Under the pieces are notes generated by a model. It ran no database searches, had not been told where the DNA came from, and was given only the letters and a program-made list of their open reading frames with translations. Source: Acidobacteriota bacterium (GTDB lineage Bacteria > Acidobacteriota > Terriglobia > Acidiferrales > UBA7541). Taken from it: a stretch of DNA of 64,000 nt. Position numbers and translations under genes: made by a program. Numbering within the stretch: position 1 is the stretch's first letter; each line of letters begins with the position of its first letter. Positions 19,643-28,362 of this stretch are shown here, one piece after another. The stretch lies in NCBI GenBank assembly GCA_021324935.1, contig JAJPIE010000037.1, forward strand, positions 141,071 through 205,070, in the 5' to 3' direction.

Positions 19643-20964
19643 TGAGCATCGCTGGCTGGCGCACAACGCTTCCATTGTCTTTCGCGGTAGTGCTTCTGTG
19701 GAGCATTGGTGTCGCCACGGTCCCGTGCCGCGCGCAGACCTCGCAAGGGAAACCTCAAAAAGTCCGCAATCCTCTCAACGATCTGCTCGACGAAGCGCAA
19801 TCTGCCCTCGACAAAAACGACTTCGCGGCCGCCCTTCCGCCGCTGCAGAAATTCGTCGCTGAAAAGCCGGACGTGGCCTACGCGCATTTCCAGTTGGCTT
19901 TCGCGTATACCGGGCTGCATCAGGACGATCAAGCCCGCGCCGAATACGAGAAAGCTGCCACGCTTGACCCAAAAATGGCGGAAGCGCACCTCAATCTGGG
20001 AATCCTGCTCATCGAAAAAGATCCCGCTGCCGCCTCCGCCTCCCTGCGCAAAGCAGTGGAACTCCTGCCCAGCCAGAGCCGTCCGCGTTTTCTTCTTGGC
20101 GTGGCGCTCGAACGCTCCGGCGACCTGGCCGGGGCCGCCGATGCTTTCACTTCGGCCCTCAATCTGAATCCAGGCGATACGGAATCGCTCGTCCACCTCG
20201 GGGAAGTCGACCTGCGGCTGAAAAAGGGCCCGGATGCCGAGAAGCGCTTCCGCGCGCTGCTCAGCCAGGACCCTAAATCGGCGCCGGCATTACGCGGCCT
20301 CGCCCTGAGCCTCGACGCACAAAATAAGCCCGAAGCGGTCGACGCTTACCGCAACTATCTCGCCGTCAATCCGAATGATATCGCCGCAAAAAGCCGCTTC
20401 GTCCAGCTTCTGGTGGCCGACAAGCGGTTCGATGAAGCGCTCGCCTTGTCCGAAAAATCGGAGCATGGCCAGCCCGCGAGTCTCGACGATCTCGAGCTCC
20501 GCGCCGACATCCAGATCGGCCAGAACAAACTCGATGATGCCGTCAAAACGCTCCAACAAGCCATTGCGCTTGCTCCCAAGGACGCGCAGCTTCACGGCGG
20601 ACTCGGACGCCTCTATCTCCAGCAGCGCGACTTTCCTGGCGCCGAGCGGGAGCTGAAGATCGCCATCGAGCTGGATCGGCAGAATGTCGTCTATTGGAAG
20701 GATCTCGCGTCCACGTTTTATCTGGCGGGGAATTACGCTGGGGCGATTTCCGGTTACGATGTGGTGGATAAATTTGAAAAGCCCGGCGCTGGCGAGTGGT
20801 TTATTCGCGCGCTTTGTTACGATAAACTCGATCAGGTGCAGCCAGCCCTTGACGCGTATCGAAAATTTCTGGACCTGGATGGTAACCAGCACCCCAACCA
20901 GGTCTGGCAGGCGAACCAGCGCATCCATGTTCTGGAGAAACGCGCGGAGCAGAAGAAAAAGTAG
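19642..20964 (+). CDS. Exported TPR-repeat protein
   Basis: A 440-residue protein with an N-terminal signal (LPLSFAVVLLWSIGVATVPC, then RAQ) and about ten tetratricopeptide repeats across residues 45-430, for example AYAHFQLAFAYTGLHQDDQA and AEAHLNLGILLIEKDPAAAS. TPR solenoids bind other proteins; no enzyme domain is present. The ATG overlaps the uvrA stop by one base (TGATG). Two small secreted genes follow without a gap, so this is probably the first gene of an envelope-related trio that happens to be coupled to uvrA, rather than a repair factor. Confidence 0.88.
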   Translation: MSIAGWRTTLPLSFAVVLLWSIGVATVPCRAQTSQGKPQKVRNPLNDLLDEAQSALDKNDFAAALPPLQKFVAEKPDVAYAHFQLAFAYTGLHQDDQARAEYEKAATLDPKMAEAHLNLGILLIEKDPAAASASLRKAVELLPSQSRPRFLLGVALERSGDLAGAADAFTSALNLNPGDTESLVHLGEVDLRLKKGPDAEKRFRALLSQDPKSAPALRGLALSLDAQNKPEAVDAYRNYLAVNPNDIAAKSRFVQLLVADKRFDEALALSEKSEHGQPASLDDLELRADIQIGQNKLDDAVKTLQQAIALAPKDAQLHGGLGRLYLQQRDFPGAERELKIAIELDRQNVVYWKDLASTFYLAGNYAGAISGYDVVDKFEKPGAGEWFIRALCYDKLDQVQPALDAYRKFLDLDGNQHPNQVWQANQRIHVLEKRAEQKKK

Positions 20965-20968
20965 CGCA

Positions 20969-21478
20969 TTGTCCATCTGGGGCCGGCAAGTCGCTTCCTT
21001 GCTGGCTGTCGCGTTACTGTGCTGCGCGGGTTTGCGCGCCGAGGACAAGCTCAAGGAATTGCAGGAGCGCTTCGACCGGGAAGATCACGCGGGCAAAAAG
21101 GTCAGGGAGCTCGAAAAATTGGCTCCGGCGCAATTTGAGGCCGCCACGGATGCCGCAAACTCGGGCAATTACGTCGAAGTTGGCTTAATTTTCGAAAAAT
21201 ACCGGGACAACGTTCGCGCCGCTTTTGAGCTTCTCAAGAAGCAGGTATCGGACGCCGACCGGCATCCCGGAAGTTATCGGCAGTTGGAGCTCGGGGTTCG
21301 CCAGGGCATTCGCCAAGTGGAGGATATGCTGCTGGTTTCTCCAGACGCGGTTCAGCCGCCTTTGCGGATCGTGCGCAAGGATTTGCTTGATATCGACGAC
21401 GTCTTGATCAATCTGCTGTTCCCGCGCCACACGCCGGAACCTGTCAAGGCGCCGCCCGCACCGGAAACCAAATCGTGA
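20969..21478 (+). CDS. Small secreted helical protein, function unknown
   Basis: About 169 residues from a TTG start 4 nt after the TPR gene stop. A signal peptide (VASLLAVALLCCAGLRA) is followed by an all-helical mature part: KLKELQERFDREDHAGKKVR, a middle segment LELGVRQGIRQVEDM, and a C-terminal Pro-rich tail. No ATG or GTG gives the signal peptide in this frame, so TTG is the best start, though not certain. The stop overlaps the GTG of the next gene (GTGA). No family is recognised. Its helical, charged nature resembles the following protein. Confidence 0.65.
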   Translation: MSIWGRQVASLLAVALLCCAGLRAEDKLKELQERFDREDHAGKKVRELEKLAPAQFEAATDAANSGNYVEVGLIFEKYRDNVRAAFELLKKQVSDADRHPGSYRQLELGVRQGIRQVEDMLLVSPDAVQPPLRIVRKDLLDIDDVLINLLFPRHTPEPVKAPPAPETKS

Positions 21479-22008
21479 ACCGCATACGCCTATCTCTGGC
21501 TTTTGCGCTTGCCCTGGCAAGTTTGCTCGGTGCGGCCATCCCCGTTCGCGGCGTCGCGCAGCGCCCGGAGAAGGATTATCTTTCCCCGATCGAGGCGGAC
21601 AAGATCCGCGACGCGGAAACCGTCAACGACCGAATTAAGCTTTTTATAAGCTTCGCGGAGGACCGCCTTACCAAATTCAAATATGAGCTCGAACATCCCT
21701 CCTCCACCAAGCACGAGGAAATGCTCAACTATCTGATGAACTCCTATATCGGATGCGTCGACGATGCCGCCGATCTCATCCAACTCGGCCTGGAAAAGCA
21801 GGAGAATATCCGCCAGGGCGTGGACCTGATGGCCAGCAAGGCCCAGGAGTTTCTCGATATCCTCAAGAAATACGAAGACAACGGGCCGGAACTTGATAAG
21901 TATAAGGACAATCTGGACGACGCCGTCGACGGAACCGAAGACGCTCTTCGCGAAGCGCAGGCGGCCAAGAAAAAGGCCGCTCCGCCTCCGGTGCGCCGCA
22001 AGAATTGA
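21475..22008 (+). CDS. Small secreted helical protein, function unknown
   Basis: 177 residues. Signal peptide RLSLAFALALASLLGAAIPV, then a helical domain: PIEADKIRDAETVNDRIKLF, ISFAEDRLTKFKYELE, AADLIQLGLEKQENIRQG, and KAQEFLDILKKYEDNGPELD. The end is basic and Ala/Pro-rich (AKKKAAPPPVRRK). The start is GTG overlapping the previous stop, which points to coupled translation. It shares layout (signal peptide, about 130-residue helical core, Pro-rich tail) with the preceding protein, so the two may be diverged partners. No known domain. Confidence 0.75.
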   Translation: MNRIRLSLAFALALASLLGAAIPVRGVAQRPEKDYLSPIEADKIRDAETVNDRIKLFISFAEDRLTKFKYELEHPSSTKHEEMLNYLMNSYIGCVDDAADLIQLGLEKQENIRQGVDLMASKAQEFLDILKKYEDNGPELDKYKDNLDDAVDGTEDALREAQAAKKKAAPPPVRRKN

Positions 22009-22018
22009 GGCCTGAAGC

Positions 22019-22738
22019 TTGACTCCGCGCGCCAAACTTGCCACCCACGTTCCCGGCGGCGTGGCCCTTTTTCAACGCATGTTCACGCGGATCGGCTGCG
22101 AAGGCCGCCCACCGCAGTTTCACATCGAGTTTTATCCCTATAGCAGCCTGGTCATCACGCTGCGGCGGCGCGGCGAAGTGGTTTATGTGCGCTTGTCTGA
22201 TTTGCTGCGCCGGGCACCGCTGCCGGTGTTAGAGGGAGCCGCTGCTTTGCTCCTAGGTCGCGTGTATCGCCGCCGGCCGCCTCACGTGCTTGTCCGGCCG
22301 TATCTGGAGTACGCACGCTCGGATCGCACGCGCAGCCGCATTCATCGTCTCCGCAGTCATCGGGTGCGTCCTGCCGCCGCCTCAGCGCAAGGGGAGCATC
22401 ACGATCTCATTCAACTGTTCGAGCGTCTGAACGAAAGGTATTTTGCGAATGAATTGCCGCGGCCGCACATTGCCTGGAGCAGCCGATCCTGGCGCCGGCA
22501 GTTCGGCAGCTACGATCCCGGCCCGAACCAGATTGTGCTCAATCGCCGCATGGACCGGCCGGGTATTCCGCAGTTTGTGGTGGAGTATGTCTTGTACCAC
22601 GAGATGCTGCACGTGAAGCATCCCACGCGCCGCTCCGGTTGCAGCCTGATCTCACACTCGCCGGAATTCCGAGCCGAGGAAAAGCGCTACGAACACTTCC
22701 ACGCGGCCCGGAAATTTCTCGACCACGTCGCGCGTTAG
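22019..22738 (+). CDS. SprT-like zinc metallopeptidase
   Basis: A 239-residue protein whose C-terminal half is SprT-like: FERLNERYFANELPRPHIAW, RRQFGSYDPGPNQIVLNRRM, and the zinc motif HEMLH in EYVLYHEMLHVKHP, with a later His in SHSPEFRAEEKRYEHF. SprT relatives (eukaryotic SPRTN among them) cut DNA-protein crosslinks; bacterial members are little studied. The position next to uvrA and uvrC is suggestive but could be chance. The start is TTG 22019 with GAGGCCTGAAG just upstream; ATG 22079 would shorten it. It is convergent with the next gene, and the stop codons overlap. Confidence 0.82.
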   Translation: MTPRAKLATHVPGGVALFQRMFTRIGCEGRPPQFHIEFYPYSSLVITLRRRGEVVYVRLSDLLRRAPLPVLEGAAALLLGRVYRRRPPHVLVRPYLEYARSDRTRSRIHRLRSHRVRPAAASAQGEHHDLIQLFERLNERYFANELPRPHIAWSSRSWRRQFGSYDPGPNQIVLNRRMDRPGIPQFVVEYVLYHEMLHVKHPTRRSGCSLISHSPEFRAEEKRYEHFHAARKFLDHVAR

Positions 22739-23232
22739 TAGATGTCCTTCTTTTCCTTGTCGATCTCCTGGTGAAGTTTCTCGATCTTTTTTCGGATTTT
22801 GTCACCGTCTTCCGCTTTTGGATCAAGATCCAGATACCGCTGGTAGGCCTTCACTGCGGGATTCTTCTTGCCCTTCTTTTCGTAGGCTTCGCCCAGATAT
22901 AAAAAGGGAAGCGCAAACCCCGGCTTGGCCTGCGTCGCATCCTCGAAGCGGTCGATTGCCGCGTCCACGTCGCCTTTCCTCATGTAGTACTTCCCGACTT
23001 CCATATCCCTATCCGCGCGCAAAGGGTCCCACGTCGGCTGATCCGGCGCGGCCTGCGTGGCATTGTCCGCGTTCTTTATCGGCTTGGGCTGCGGCTGGCT
23101 CGGAGGTGGATTATCGGCCGGCGGCGTCTGCGCCAGAGCTGGCAGAGCAAAAAACAATGCCGTCATCCCTACGCTCAACAGAAATCCATGTCGCAACATT
23201 CTGGTCGCTGCTCCTGGCATTTCGTTCAACAT
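22735..23232 (-). CDS. Exported TPR protein
   Basis: A 165-residue protein: signal peptide (MLRHGFLLSVGMTALFFALP, then ALAQ), a Pro-rich linker, and about three TPR units (RADRDMEVGKYYMRKGDVDA, ALPFLYLGEAYEKKGKKNPA) ending in a charged helix, KIRKKIEKLHQEIDKEKKD. The size and layout resemble small periplasmic TPR proteins such as those that help outer-membrane assembly, but no specific match is claimed. ATG 23232 has an AGAGG site 8 nt upstream and is preferred; the frame is open to 23397. It overlaps the SprT-like gene tail-to-tail by 4 nt. Confidence 0.78.
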   Translation of the reverse strand: MLNEMPGAATRMLRHGFLLSVGMTALFFALPALAQTPPADNPPPSQPQPKPIKNADNATQAAPDQPTWDPLRADRDMEVGKYYMRKGDVDAAIDRFEDATQAKPGFALPFLYLGEAYEKKGKKNPAVKAYQRYLDLDPKAEDGDKIRKKIEKLHQEIDKEKKDIY

Positions 23233-23390
23233 CAGTTTGCCTCTATCCGGCGCACTCTTCAAGATTTTGCGGGGGCAGCGTCCCTCTGCCGACCTTATGC
23301 ATGGAGGGCAGTCCGGGCCGCGCGTACCCGGGCTGCAATTTTTTTTCGATGCCTTCCGCCGTACACTGATAACTGCCGGCAGAGAAGACT

Positions 23391-23456
23391 TGGCCACGTG
23401 AAGGTGGCCGCTACGAAGGGAAGGGGAATGCGTGCCTGCAAGATGCAGGCGCTACC
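23391..23456. repeat. Dispersed intergenic palindrome (copy 1)
   Basis: GGCCAC-GTGAAG-GTGGCC followed by GCTACG (23392-23415), then GCCTGC-AAGAT-GCAGGC followed by GCTACC (23434-23456). The same two units, in the same order, occur upstream of 28430, and the first unit recurs near 63330 and 63474. They look like a REP-type family scattered between genes. Confidence 0.55.
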
Positions 23457-23464
23457 ATTTGGGC

Positions 23465-25300
23465 ATGGAACCTCGCGAAAAAGCCGCCGCTCTGCCGGAA
23501 TCGCCCGGCGTCTACCTTTTCAAGGACGTCACCGGCAAAGTCGTCTACGTCGGCAAAGCCCGCTCGCTGCGCAACCGCGTGCGTTCCTATTTCCTGGAAT
23601 CCCGCTGGGCCGACGCCAAAACCGGCTCGCTGGTCCGCGAAATCGAGGACATCGAAAGCATCGTCGTCGAAAACGAGCGCGAGGCGCTGGCCCTTGAAAA
23701 CAACCTCATCAAGCAGTACAAACCGAAATTCAACGTCCTTCTCCGCGACGACAAAACCTATCCCTACATCAAGCTGACTCTGTATGAAAAATATCCGCGC
23801 GTCTACTTCACTCGCCGCGTCAAAAAAGACGGCTCGCTCTACTTCGGCCCGTATTTTCCCGCCAGCCTGGCGCGCCGGATTCTCCACTTCATCCACAAGC
23901 GCTTTCTGGTCCCTTCCTGCTACGTGGACCTGCAAAAAAATCATCCACGAGCCTGCCTGCAGTTTTACATCCATCGCTGCCTGGGCCCCTGCGTCGCCGG
24001 CCTGACCACCGAATCCCGCTATGCCGAGGCCGTCCGGGACGCGCGCATGTTCCTCGAAGGCCGCCGCCAGGACCTGATGAAAAGCATCGAAGAGCGCATG
24101 CTGGCCGCCGCCGAAAGCGAGCGCTTCGAGGAAGCCGCCGCGTACCGCGATCTTTTGCGCACCCTCGACGACATCGAAGAGCGGCAGCGCATCGCTTCCG
24201 CCCAGGGCGACGACACCGACGTGCTCGCCTACTACGCCGAGCCGCCGCTGGTCGCCGCGAATCTCTTTCACCTGCGCGCCGGGCGCGTGGTGGACCGCCG
24301 CGAATTCTACTGGGAGGACCTGGACGAATTCGATCCCCACGAACTTGTCACCTCGCTCCTCAAGCAACTCTATCTCGAAGCCGAATATCTCCCGAAAATG
24401 ATTCACGTCCCGATCGATTTCGAGGACCGCGAGTTGCTGGAAGTACTGCTCGGCGAACGTGCCGGGCACAAAGTGGAAATTTTCACTCCGCAGCGAGGCA
24501 GCAAGCGCGCCTTTCTCGATCTGGTGGAAAACAATGCCAAACATTCCTTCGAACAGCGTTTCCGCGTCCTCAAGCCCACGTCCCGCGCCATTGGCGAAGC
24601 CCTGCAATCCGCGCTGAATCTGCCCGAAGAGCCCAAGCGCATCGAAAGCTTCGACATATCGCACATCCAGGGCACGGATACGGTCGCGTCCATGGTCGTT
24701 TGGGAAAACGGCCGCATGAAAAAATCCGAGTACCGCAAGTTCATCATCCGGGGCGATGAAACTCCCGAAGGACGTCCGCGCGCGCAGAACGACGACTTCG
24801 CCAGCATGTATGAAGCAGTGATTCGCCGGTATCGCCGTTTGCAGGAAGAAAAGAAGCTGCTTCCCGGCTTGATTCTCATCGACGGCGGGCTGGGGCAATT
24901 GCACGCCGCCGCGCAAGCGCTCGAATCCTTGCAGATCATCAATCAGCCGATGGCCAGCATCGCCAAAAAAGAAGAAATTCTCTACGTCCTCGGCCAAGAG
25001 GACGAACCGGTCATTCTGGAAAGACACTCCCCTGTCTTGCATTTGATCCAGCAGGTCCGCGACGAAACCCATCGTTTCGCCGTGGGTTTCCATAGGCAGC
25101 GCCGCGGCGCCCGCCAGACCCACTCTGCACTCCTCGATATCCCCGGCATTGGCCCGCGAACCACGCAGCGATTACTGCAGCGTTATGGCAGCATCACCAA
25201 TCTGAAAAAAGCAGGCGCGGAGGAACTAAGCCGCATGGTGCCCCGAAAGACGGCCGAGAAAATTGTCCAACACATGGCCCAGCATAGCGATACGGACTAA
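23465..25300 (+). CDS. uvrC: Excinuclease ABC subunit C
   Basis: An approximately 611-residue nuclease that makes both incisions in nucleotide excision repair. The GIY-YIG domain is at the N-terminus (PESPGVYLFKDVTGKVVYVG, then KARSLRNRV). A UVR/UvrB-binding region is near residues 200-225, the RNase H-like UvrC domain has FDISHIQGTDTVASMVVWENG and LILIDGGLGQLHA, and a helix-hairpin-helix pair closes the protein (LLDIPGIGPRTTQRLLQRYG). ATG 23465 gives the family N-terminus; an in-frame start at 23432 lies in a repeat element. The gene has a poor ribosome site and an upstream dispersed palindrome. Confidence 0.98.
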   Translation: MEPREKAAALPESPGVYLFKDVTGKVVYVGKARSLRNRVRSYFLESRWADAKTGSLVREIEDIESIVVENEREALALENNLIKQYKPKFNVLLRDDKTYPYIKLTLYEKYPRVYFTRRVKKDGSLYFGPYFPASLARRILHFIHKRFLVPSCYVDLQKNHPRACLQFYIHRCLGPCVAGLTTESRYAEAVRDARMFLEGRRQDLMKSIEERMLAAAESERFEEAAAYRDLLRTLDDIEERQRIASAQGDDTDVLAYYAEPPLVAANLFHLRAGRVVDRREFYWEDLDEFDPHELVTSLLKQLYLEAEYLPKMIHVPIDFEDRELLEVLLGERAGHKVEIFTPQRGSKRAFLDLVENNAKHSFEQRFRVLKPTSRAIGEALQSALNLPEEPKRIESFDISHIQGTDTVASMVVWENGRMKKSEYRKFIIRGDETPEGRPRAQNDDFASMYEAVIRRYRRLQEEKKLLPGLILIDGGLGQLHAAAQALESLQIINQPMASIAKKEEILYVLGQEDEPVILERHSPVLHLIQQVRDETHRFAVGFHRQRRGARQTHSALLDIPGIGPRTTQRLLQRYGSITNLKKAGAEELSRMVPRKTAEKIVQHMAQHSDTD

Positions 25301-25379
25301 CCGGCCTGGCGGCTGTTACAGGTTATGCCATATTGCGGCCCTCTTCTCCCTGTGCTAGGTTTTATCCGTGGAGGTTCTC

Positions 25380-25667
25380 ATGGCCGACAATGTTGGCTCC
25401 AAAGTAAGCTACTTCCTCGTGGGTCTCGGTGTAGGGGCCTTGATGGGCGTATTGTTTGCCCCCAAGTCTGGTGAAGAGACCCGTGAGTATCTCTCCAAGC
25501 GCGCCGATGACGGACGCGAATTTGCCCAAAAGAAGGCCCGCGAACTTCGCGAGCGCGCCGATGAGCTGATCGAGCGGGGCAAGGACGTGGCCACGCGCAA
25601 ACGGGAATCGATTTCCGCGGCTGTCGAAGCGGGCAGGGAAGCGTTTCTTCGCGAATCGAAGTCCTGA
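25380..25667 (+). CDS. YtxH-domain small membrane protein
   Basis: A 95-residue protein with one N-terminal glycine-rich membrane segment (VSYFLVGLGVGALMGVLFAP), followed by KSGEETREYL and a long charged helix rich in Arg, Glu and Lys. This is the YtxH/gas-vesicle-like pattern, associated with envelope stress but of unknown mechanism. ATG 25380 follows GGAGG at the right distance; an in-frame GTG at 25368 overlaps that site. It precedes the DUF948 gene, as in many bacteria. Confidence 0.85.
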   Translation: MADNVGSKVSYFLVGLGVGALMGVLFAPKSGEETREYLSKRADDGREFAQKKARELRERADELIERGKDVATRKRESISAAVEAGREAFLRESKS

Positions 25668-25720
25668 GCACTGCGATGTTCCCATTCGTCCGCTGAGATG
25701 GCGGAGAGGGTAGGGTGTGT

Positions 25721-26239
25721 ATGCAAGTTACGATGGAACTGTTTATCGTCGTAGCAGCGCTGACGCTGATTATCCAGGCTGGCGTTCTTGTCCTGCTGTT
25801 CTTCCAGCTCCGAAAGACCACCGATTCCGTGAACAAGATGGTCGGCGATCTGCATTCGCGGATCGGGCCTATCCTGACGCGCACGCAGATCATGCTCGAC
25901 GAAACGCAACCGAAGATTACCGCGCTGGTCGAAGATGCCTCGCACATTGTCTATCTGACCCGCTCGCAGGCGCAGAAGTTCGACCGCATCGCCACGGAAG
26001 CCTCCGACCGGTTGCGCGGTCAGCTCGTGCACATCGATCGCATCCTGACGGGCACGCTCGAGGCCGTGGAGGACGCCGGCTCGCAGGTGCGGCGGACTTT
26101 CTGGGGGCCAGTGCACAAGGCCTCCGCACTGGTACAGGGAATCAAAATCGGCCTGGACGTTTTGCGCTCGCGCCGCTCCGCGCCCAGCCGCTCCGCCAGC
26201 GAGTCTGCGGTCGAGCAGGAAGACGAACTCTTTATCTGA
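25721..26239 (+). CDS. DUF948-family membrane protein
   Basis: A protein of about 172 residues: one N-terminal membrane helix (LFIVVAALTLIIQAGVLVLL) and then a long, heptad-like helical domain (residues about 35-150), as in DUF948 proteins that often sit next to YtxH genes. The function is unknown; roles in envelope or cell-wall stress have been suggested for such pairs. Several in-frame starts exist (GTG 25715, ATG 25721, ATG 25733); ATG 25721 is chosen for spacing from a GAGGG site. The C-terminus is basic, then acidic. Confidence 0.8.
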   Translation: MQVTMELFIVVAALTLIIQAGVLVLLFFQLRKTTDSVNKMVGDLHSRIGPILTRTQIMLDETQPKITALVEDASHIVYLTRSQAQKFDRIATEASDRLRGQLVHIDRILTGTLEAVEDAGSQVRRTFWGPVHKASALVQGIKIGLDVLRSRRSAPSRSASESAVEQEDELFI

Positions 26240-26357
26240 AAATCCAGAGCCAAGGCGGCAGGCGGGCACATTCAGCCCTGGCGTCCCGCATTCGAAGGCA
26301 AGAGAATTCCGCGAATCTCAGCGAAGGCATCGAGAGCAGAAAGAGAAGCGGAAGCTT

Positions 26358-26717
26358 CTATTTTTGTTGCTGACGTTCGGCTTCCGCCTGAACGTCCAGG
26401 GCGTTGAGAATCCAGTCTTGCAATACGTTCAGAGCCTGCTGCTCCAGTTCATCAAAGAGCACTGCCACGCCGTCCCGCCGCACATACATCACTTCCCCGG
26501 AAGCCTCCAAGCTTTCATCTGCCTGGCGGATTTTTAACCGCAGCCGCTGGCGTGGCTTGAAGGTAGAGGACACCTGCACGAAACATCCGCGAAAGCTCAA
26601 TTCCGTCACGCGGGCGGATAGTTTTCGGCGAGGAGTTTCGAGGAAAATCTCGGCTTCTCCGTCAAATGGAAAGCGCAGGCCTCGCCGATCTTCGACGTCG
26701 TGTGGATGGTGGCTCAT
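26358..26717 (-). CDS. PilZ-domain protein, predicted c-di-GMP receptor
   Basis: A 119-residue single-domain PilZ protein. The c-di-GMP motifs are near-canonical: RRGLR at residues about 11-15 (R-x-x-x-R) and ELSFRGCFV (D/N-x-S-x-x-G form, with the first residue changed to Glu). The Glu substitution may weaken binding. PilZ proteins link c-di-GMP to motility, pili or exopolysaccharide; a type IV pilus cluster lies 7 kb away. It faces the DUF948 gene, convergent, with about 120 nt between. Confidence 0.85.
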   Translation of the reverse strand: MSHHPHDVEDRRGLRFPFDGEAEIFLETPRRKLSARVTELSFRGCFVQVSSTFKPRQRLRLKIRQADESLEASGEVMYVRRDGVAVLFDELEQQALNVLQDWILNALDVQAEAERQQQK

Positions 26718-27103
26718 GGCAAAAGCCTAGCATTCGGCTGCCCGGGCATTGACTTGCGCTGAAGGACAGGCGTTTCCGGGTGATAAACAAGCGAAGGCAA
26801 GCGGCCCAAACTGGAACGATTCTGCAAAAAACTGCGAATTCTGGTATGTGTGGCAAATACAAGGGTTATAAGAGGTGGCTTTTGTATGTGTGGCAAACAA
26901 AGGAGATAAAATGGGTAAGCCGAATCAGCGCCCGATATAAACCGGCGAGCCACCATGCCGAAACGGGAAGAGCGTCGGCAGATTGCTCCATTGGTGAAGA
27001 TAATTGAAAAGTAAAACGAAGTCAAGAGTAAACTTTGGGTCGGCGCTCGCCGTCGATCCAATGGATGCGAGGATTTAGGAGGCGTGCTGGGAAAAAGGGC
27101 CCG
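26718..27103. other. Intergenic region with a 14-bp direct repeat, AT-rich
   Basis: This 386-bp gap between the PilZ gene and mnmA is AT-rich compared with its neighbours. GTATGTGTGGCAAA occurs twice, at 26844-26857 and 26884-26897, 40 bp apart. AAAGGAGATAAA then precedes ATG 26910, but that frame codes only nine residues; ATG 26955 opens a 19-residue frame. A 75-residue frame (26780-27007) shows no recognisable domain. I see no convincing gene; it may be a decayed gene or a small regulatory locus. Confidence 0.4.
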
Positions 27104-28291
27104 CTAACGGATCCAGCCACCGGCGAGGACGGTATCACCGTCATAGAAGACCGCGGCTTGGCCGGGAGTGACCGCTCGCTGCGGCGTTTCGAAACTAATC
27201 CGGGCGCGCCCGCCGGGCAGCGCCTCGATGGTCGCTGGTGCAGGCTCATGCTTGTGGCGAATTTTGGCGTGGCCACGGATGGCAGAAGACCCACCCTCCG
27301 GAGTCGAGGGTGAGGCATCCAAAGGCTCCGCAAGGGAGATCCAGTTTACGCCCTCGATTTCCAGGAGCTTTGTGCGTAGGGCATCGTCTTCGCCGACCAC
27401 GATGCGATTCTTCTGCGGATCGATCGCCAGGACATAGATGGGCTTGCCCGCGGCGAAACCGAGGCCCTTCCGCTGCCCGATGGTGTAATTGTGGATGCCG
27501 GTGTGGCGTCCGATGACCACGCCGTCTTGGGTGACGATCTCGCCTTCCCGATCCTGCAGCGGCTGGCCCTCTGCGCGTGCATAGGCGTGGATGAATTGCA
27601 CGTAATTGCCGTTCGGCACAAAACAAAGCTCCATGCTTTCCGGCTTTTCGGCCACGGGGAGGCTCAGCTTGCGCGCCAGATCGCGTACTTCGTCTTTGGT
27701 CAGTTCGCCCAGCGGAAAATCGCTGCACGAAAGCTGCTCCTGCGTCAGGCCCCAAAGAAAATACGATTGATCCTTGGAATCATCGAGCGCCCGCAAAAGC
27801 TCATAGCGGCCGGAGTTGGCATTTTTGCGAATGCGGGCGTAATGTCCCGTCGCCAGCCGCTGGGCGCCAATCTGGCGGGCCATGCGCAGCAGCGGCTCGA
27901 ATTTCACATCGGTGTTGCAGTTGGTGCAGGCAATGGGGGTGCGTCCGGCAAGATACTGCCGGACAAACGGGCGCACCACGCGTTCCTGGAACTCTTCTTC
28001 GAAATTCACCACGTAGTGAGGAAAGTTGAGGTGCTGCGCCACACGCTTCGCGTCATAAACATCGTCCAGCGAGCAGCAGCGATGCTGCGCCGAGCTACTG
28101 ACCTGCAACTCGGGGAGGCGGCGCTGGTTCCAAAGCTGCATGGTCAGCCCGACGACGGGATGCCCCTGTTGCTGCAACATCGCTGCTGCGGTAGAGGAAT
28201 CCACACCGCCAGACATGGCAACGGCAATCAGCCCTGGCTGAGTCTCGGCCGCCACGGCGGGCAGGGAATCGAGTTGTAGCTGCGTTGTCAT
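27104..28291 (-). CDS. mnmA: tRNA-specific 2-thiouridylase MnmA
   Basis: A 395-residue enzyme that installs the 2-thio group on U34 of tRNAs for Glu, Gln and Lys. The P-loop AMSGGVDSS is near residues 25-33. The two catalytic cysteines fit Cys122 or Cys125 in ACTNCN and Cys223 in ESMELCFVP. GRYELLRALDDSKDQSYFLW and HNYTIGQRKGLG are family blocks. The central region and C-terminal beta domain are complete, with a short insert near ASPSTPEGGSS. Downstream of a cysteine desulfurase on the same strand, which would supply its sulfur. Confidence 0.97.
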   Translation of the reverse strand: MTTQLQLDSLPAVAAETQPGLIAVAMSGGVDSSTAAAMLQQQGHPVVGLTMQLWNQRRLPELQVSSSAQHRCCSLDDVYDAKRVAQHLNFPHYVVNFEEEFQERVVRPFVRQYLAGRTPIACTNCNTDVKFEPLLRMARQIGAQRLATGHYARIRKNANSGRYELLRALDDSKDQSYFLWGLTQEQLSCSDFPLGELTKDEVRDLARKLSLPVAEKPESMELCFVPNGNYVQFIHAYARAEGQPLQDREGEIVTQDGVVIGRHTGIHNYTIGQRKGLGFAAGKPIYVLAIDPQKNRIVVGEDDALRTKLLEIEGVNWISLAEPLDASPSTPEGGSSAIRGHAKIRHKHEPAPATIEALPGGRARISFETPQRAVTPGQAAVFYDGDTVLAGGWIR

Positions 28292-28362
28292 GCAGATCTA
28301 GTTTAGCGTGACTCGCCCTTTCGTGCCGCACCAGGCAGCCATCCAGGGTAAGCCGTTCGGGG

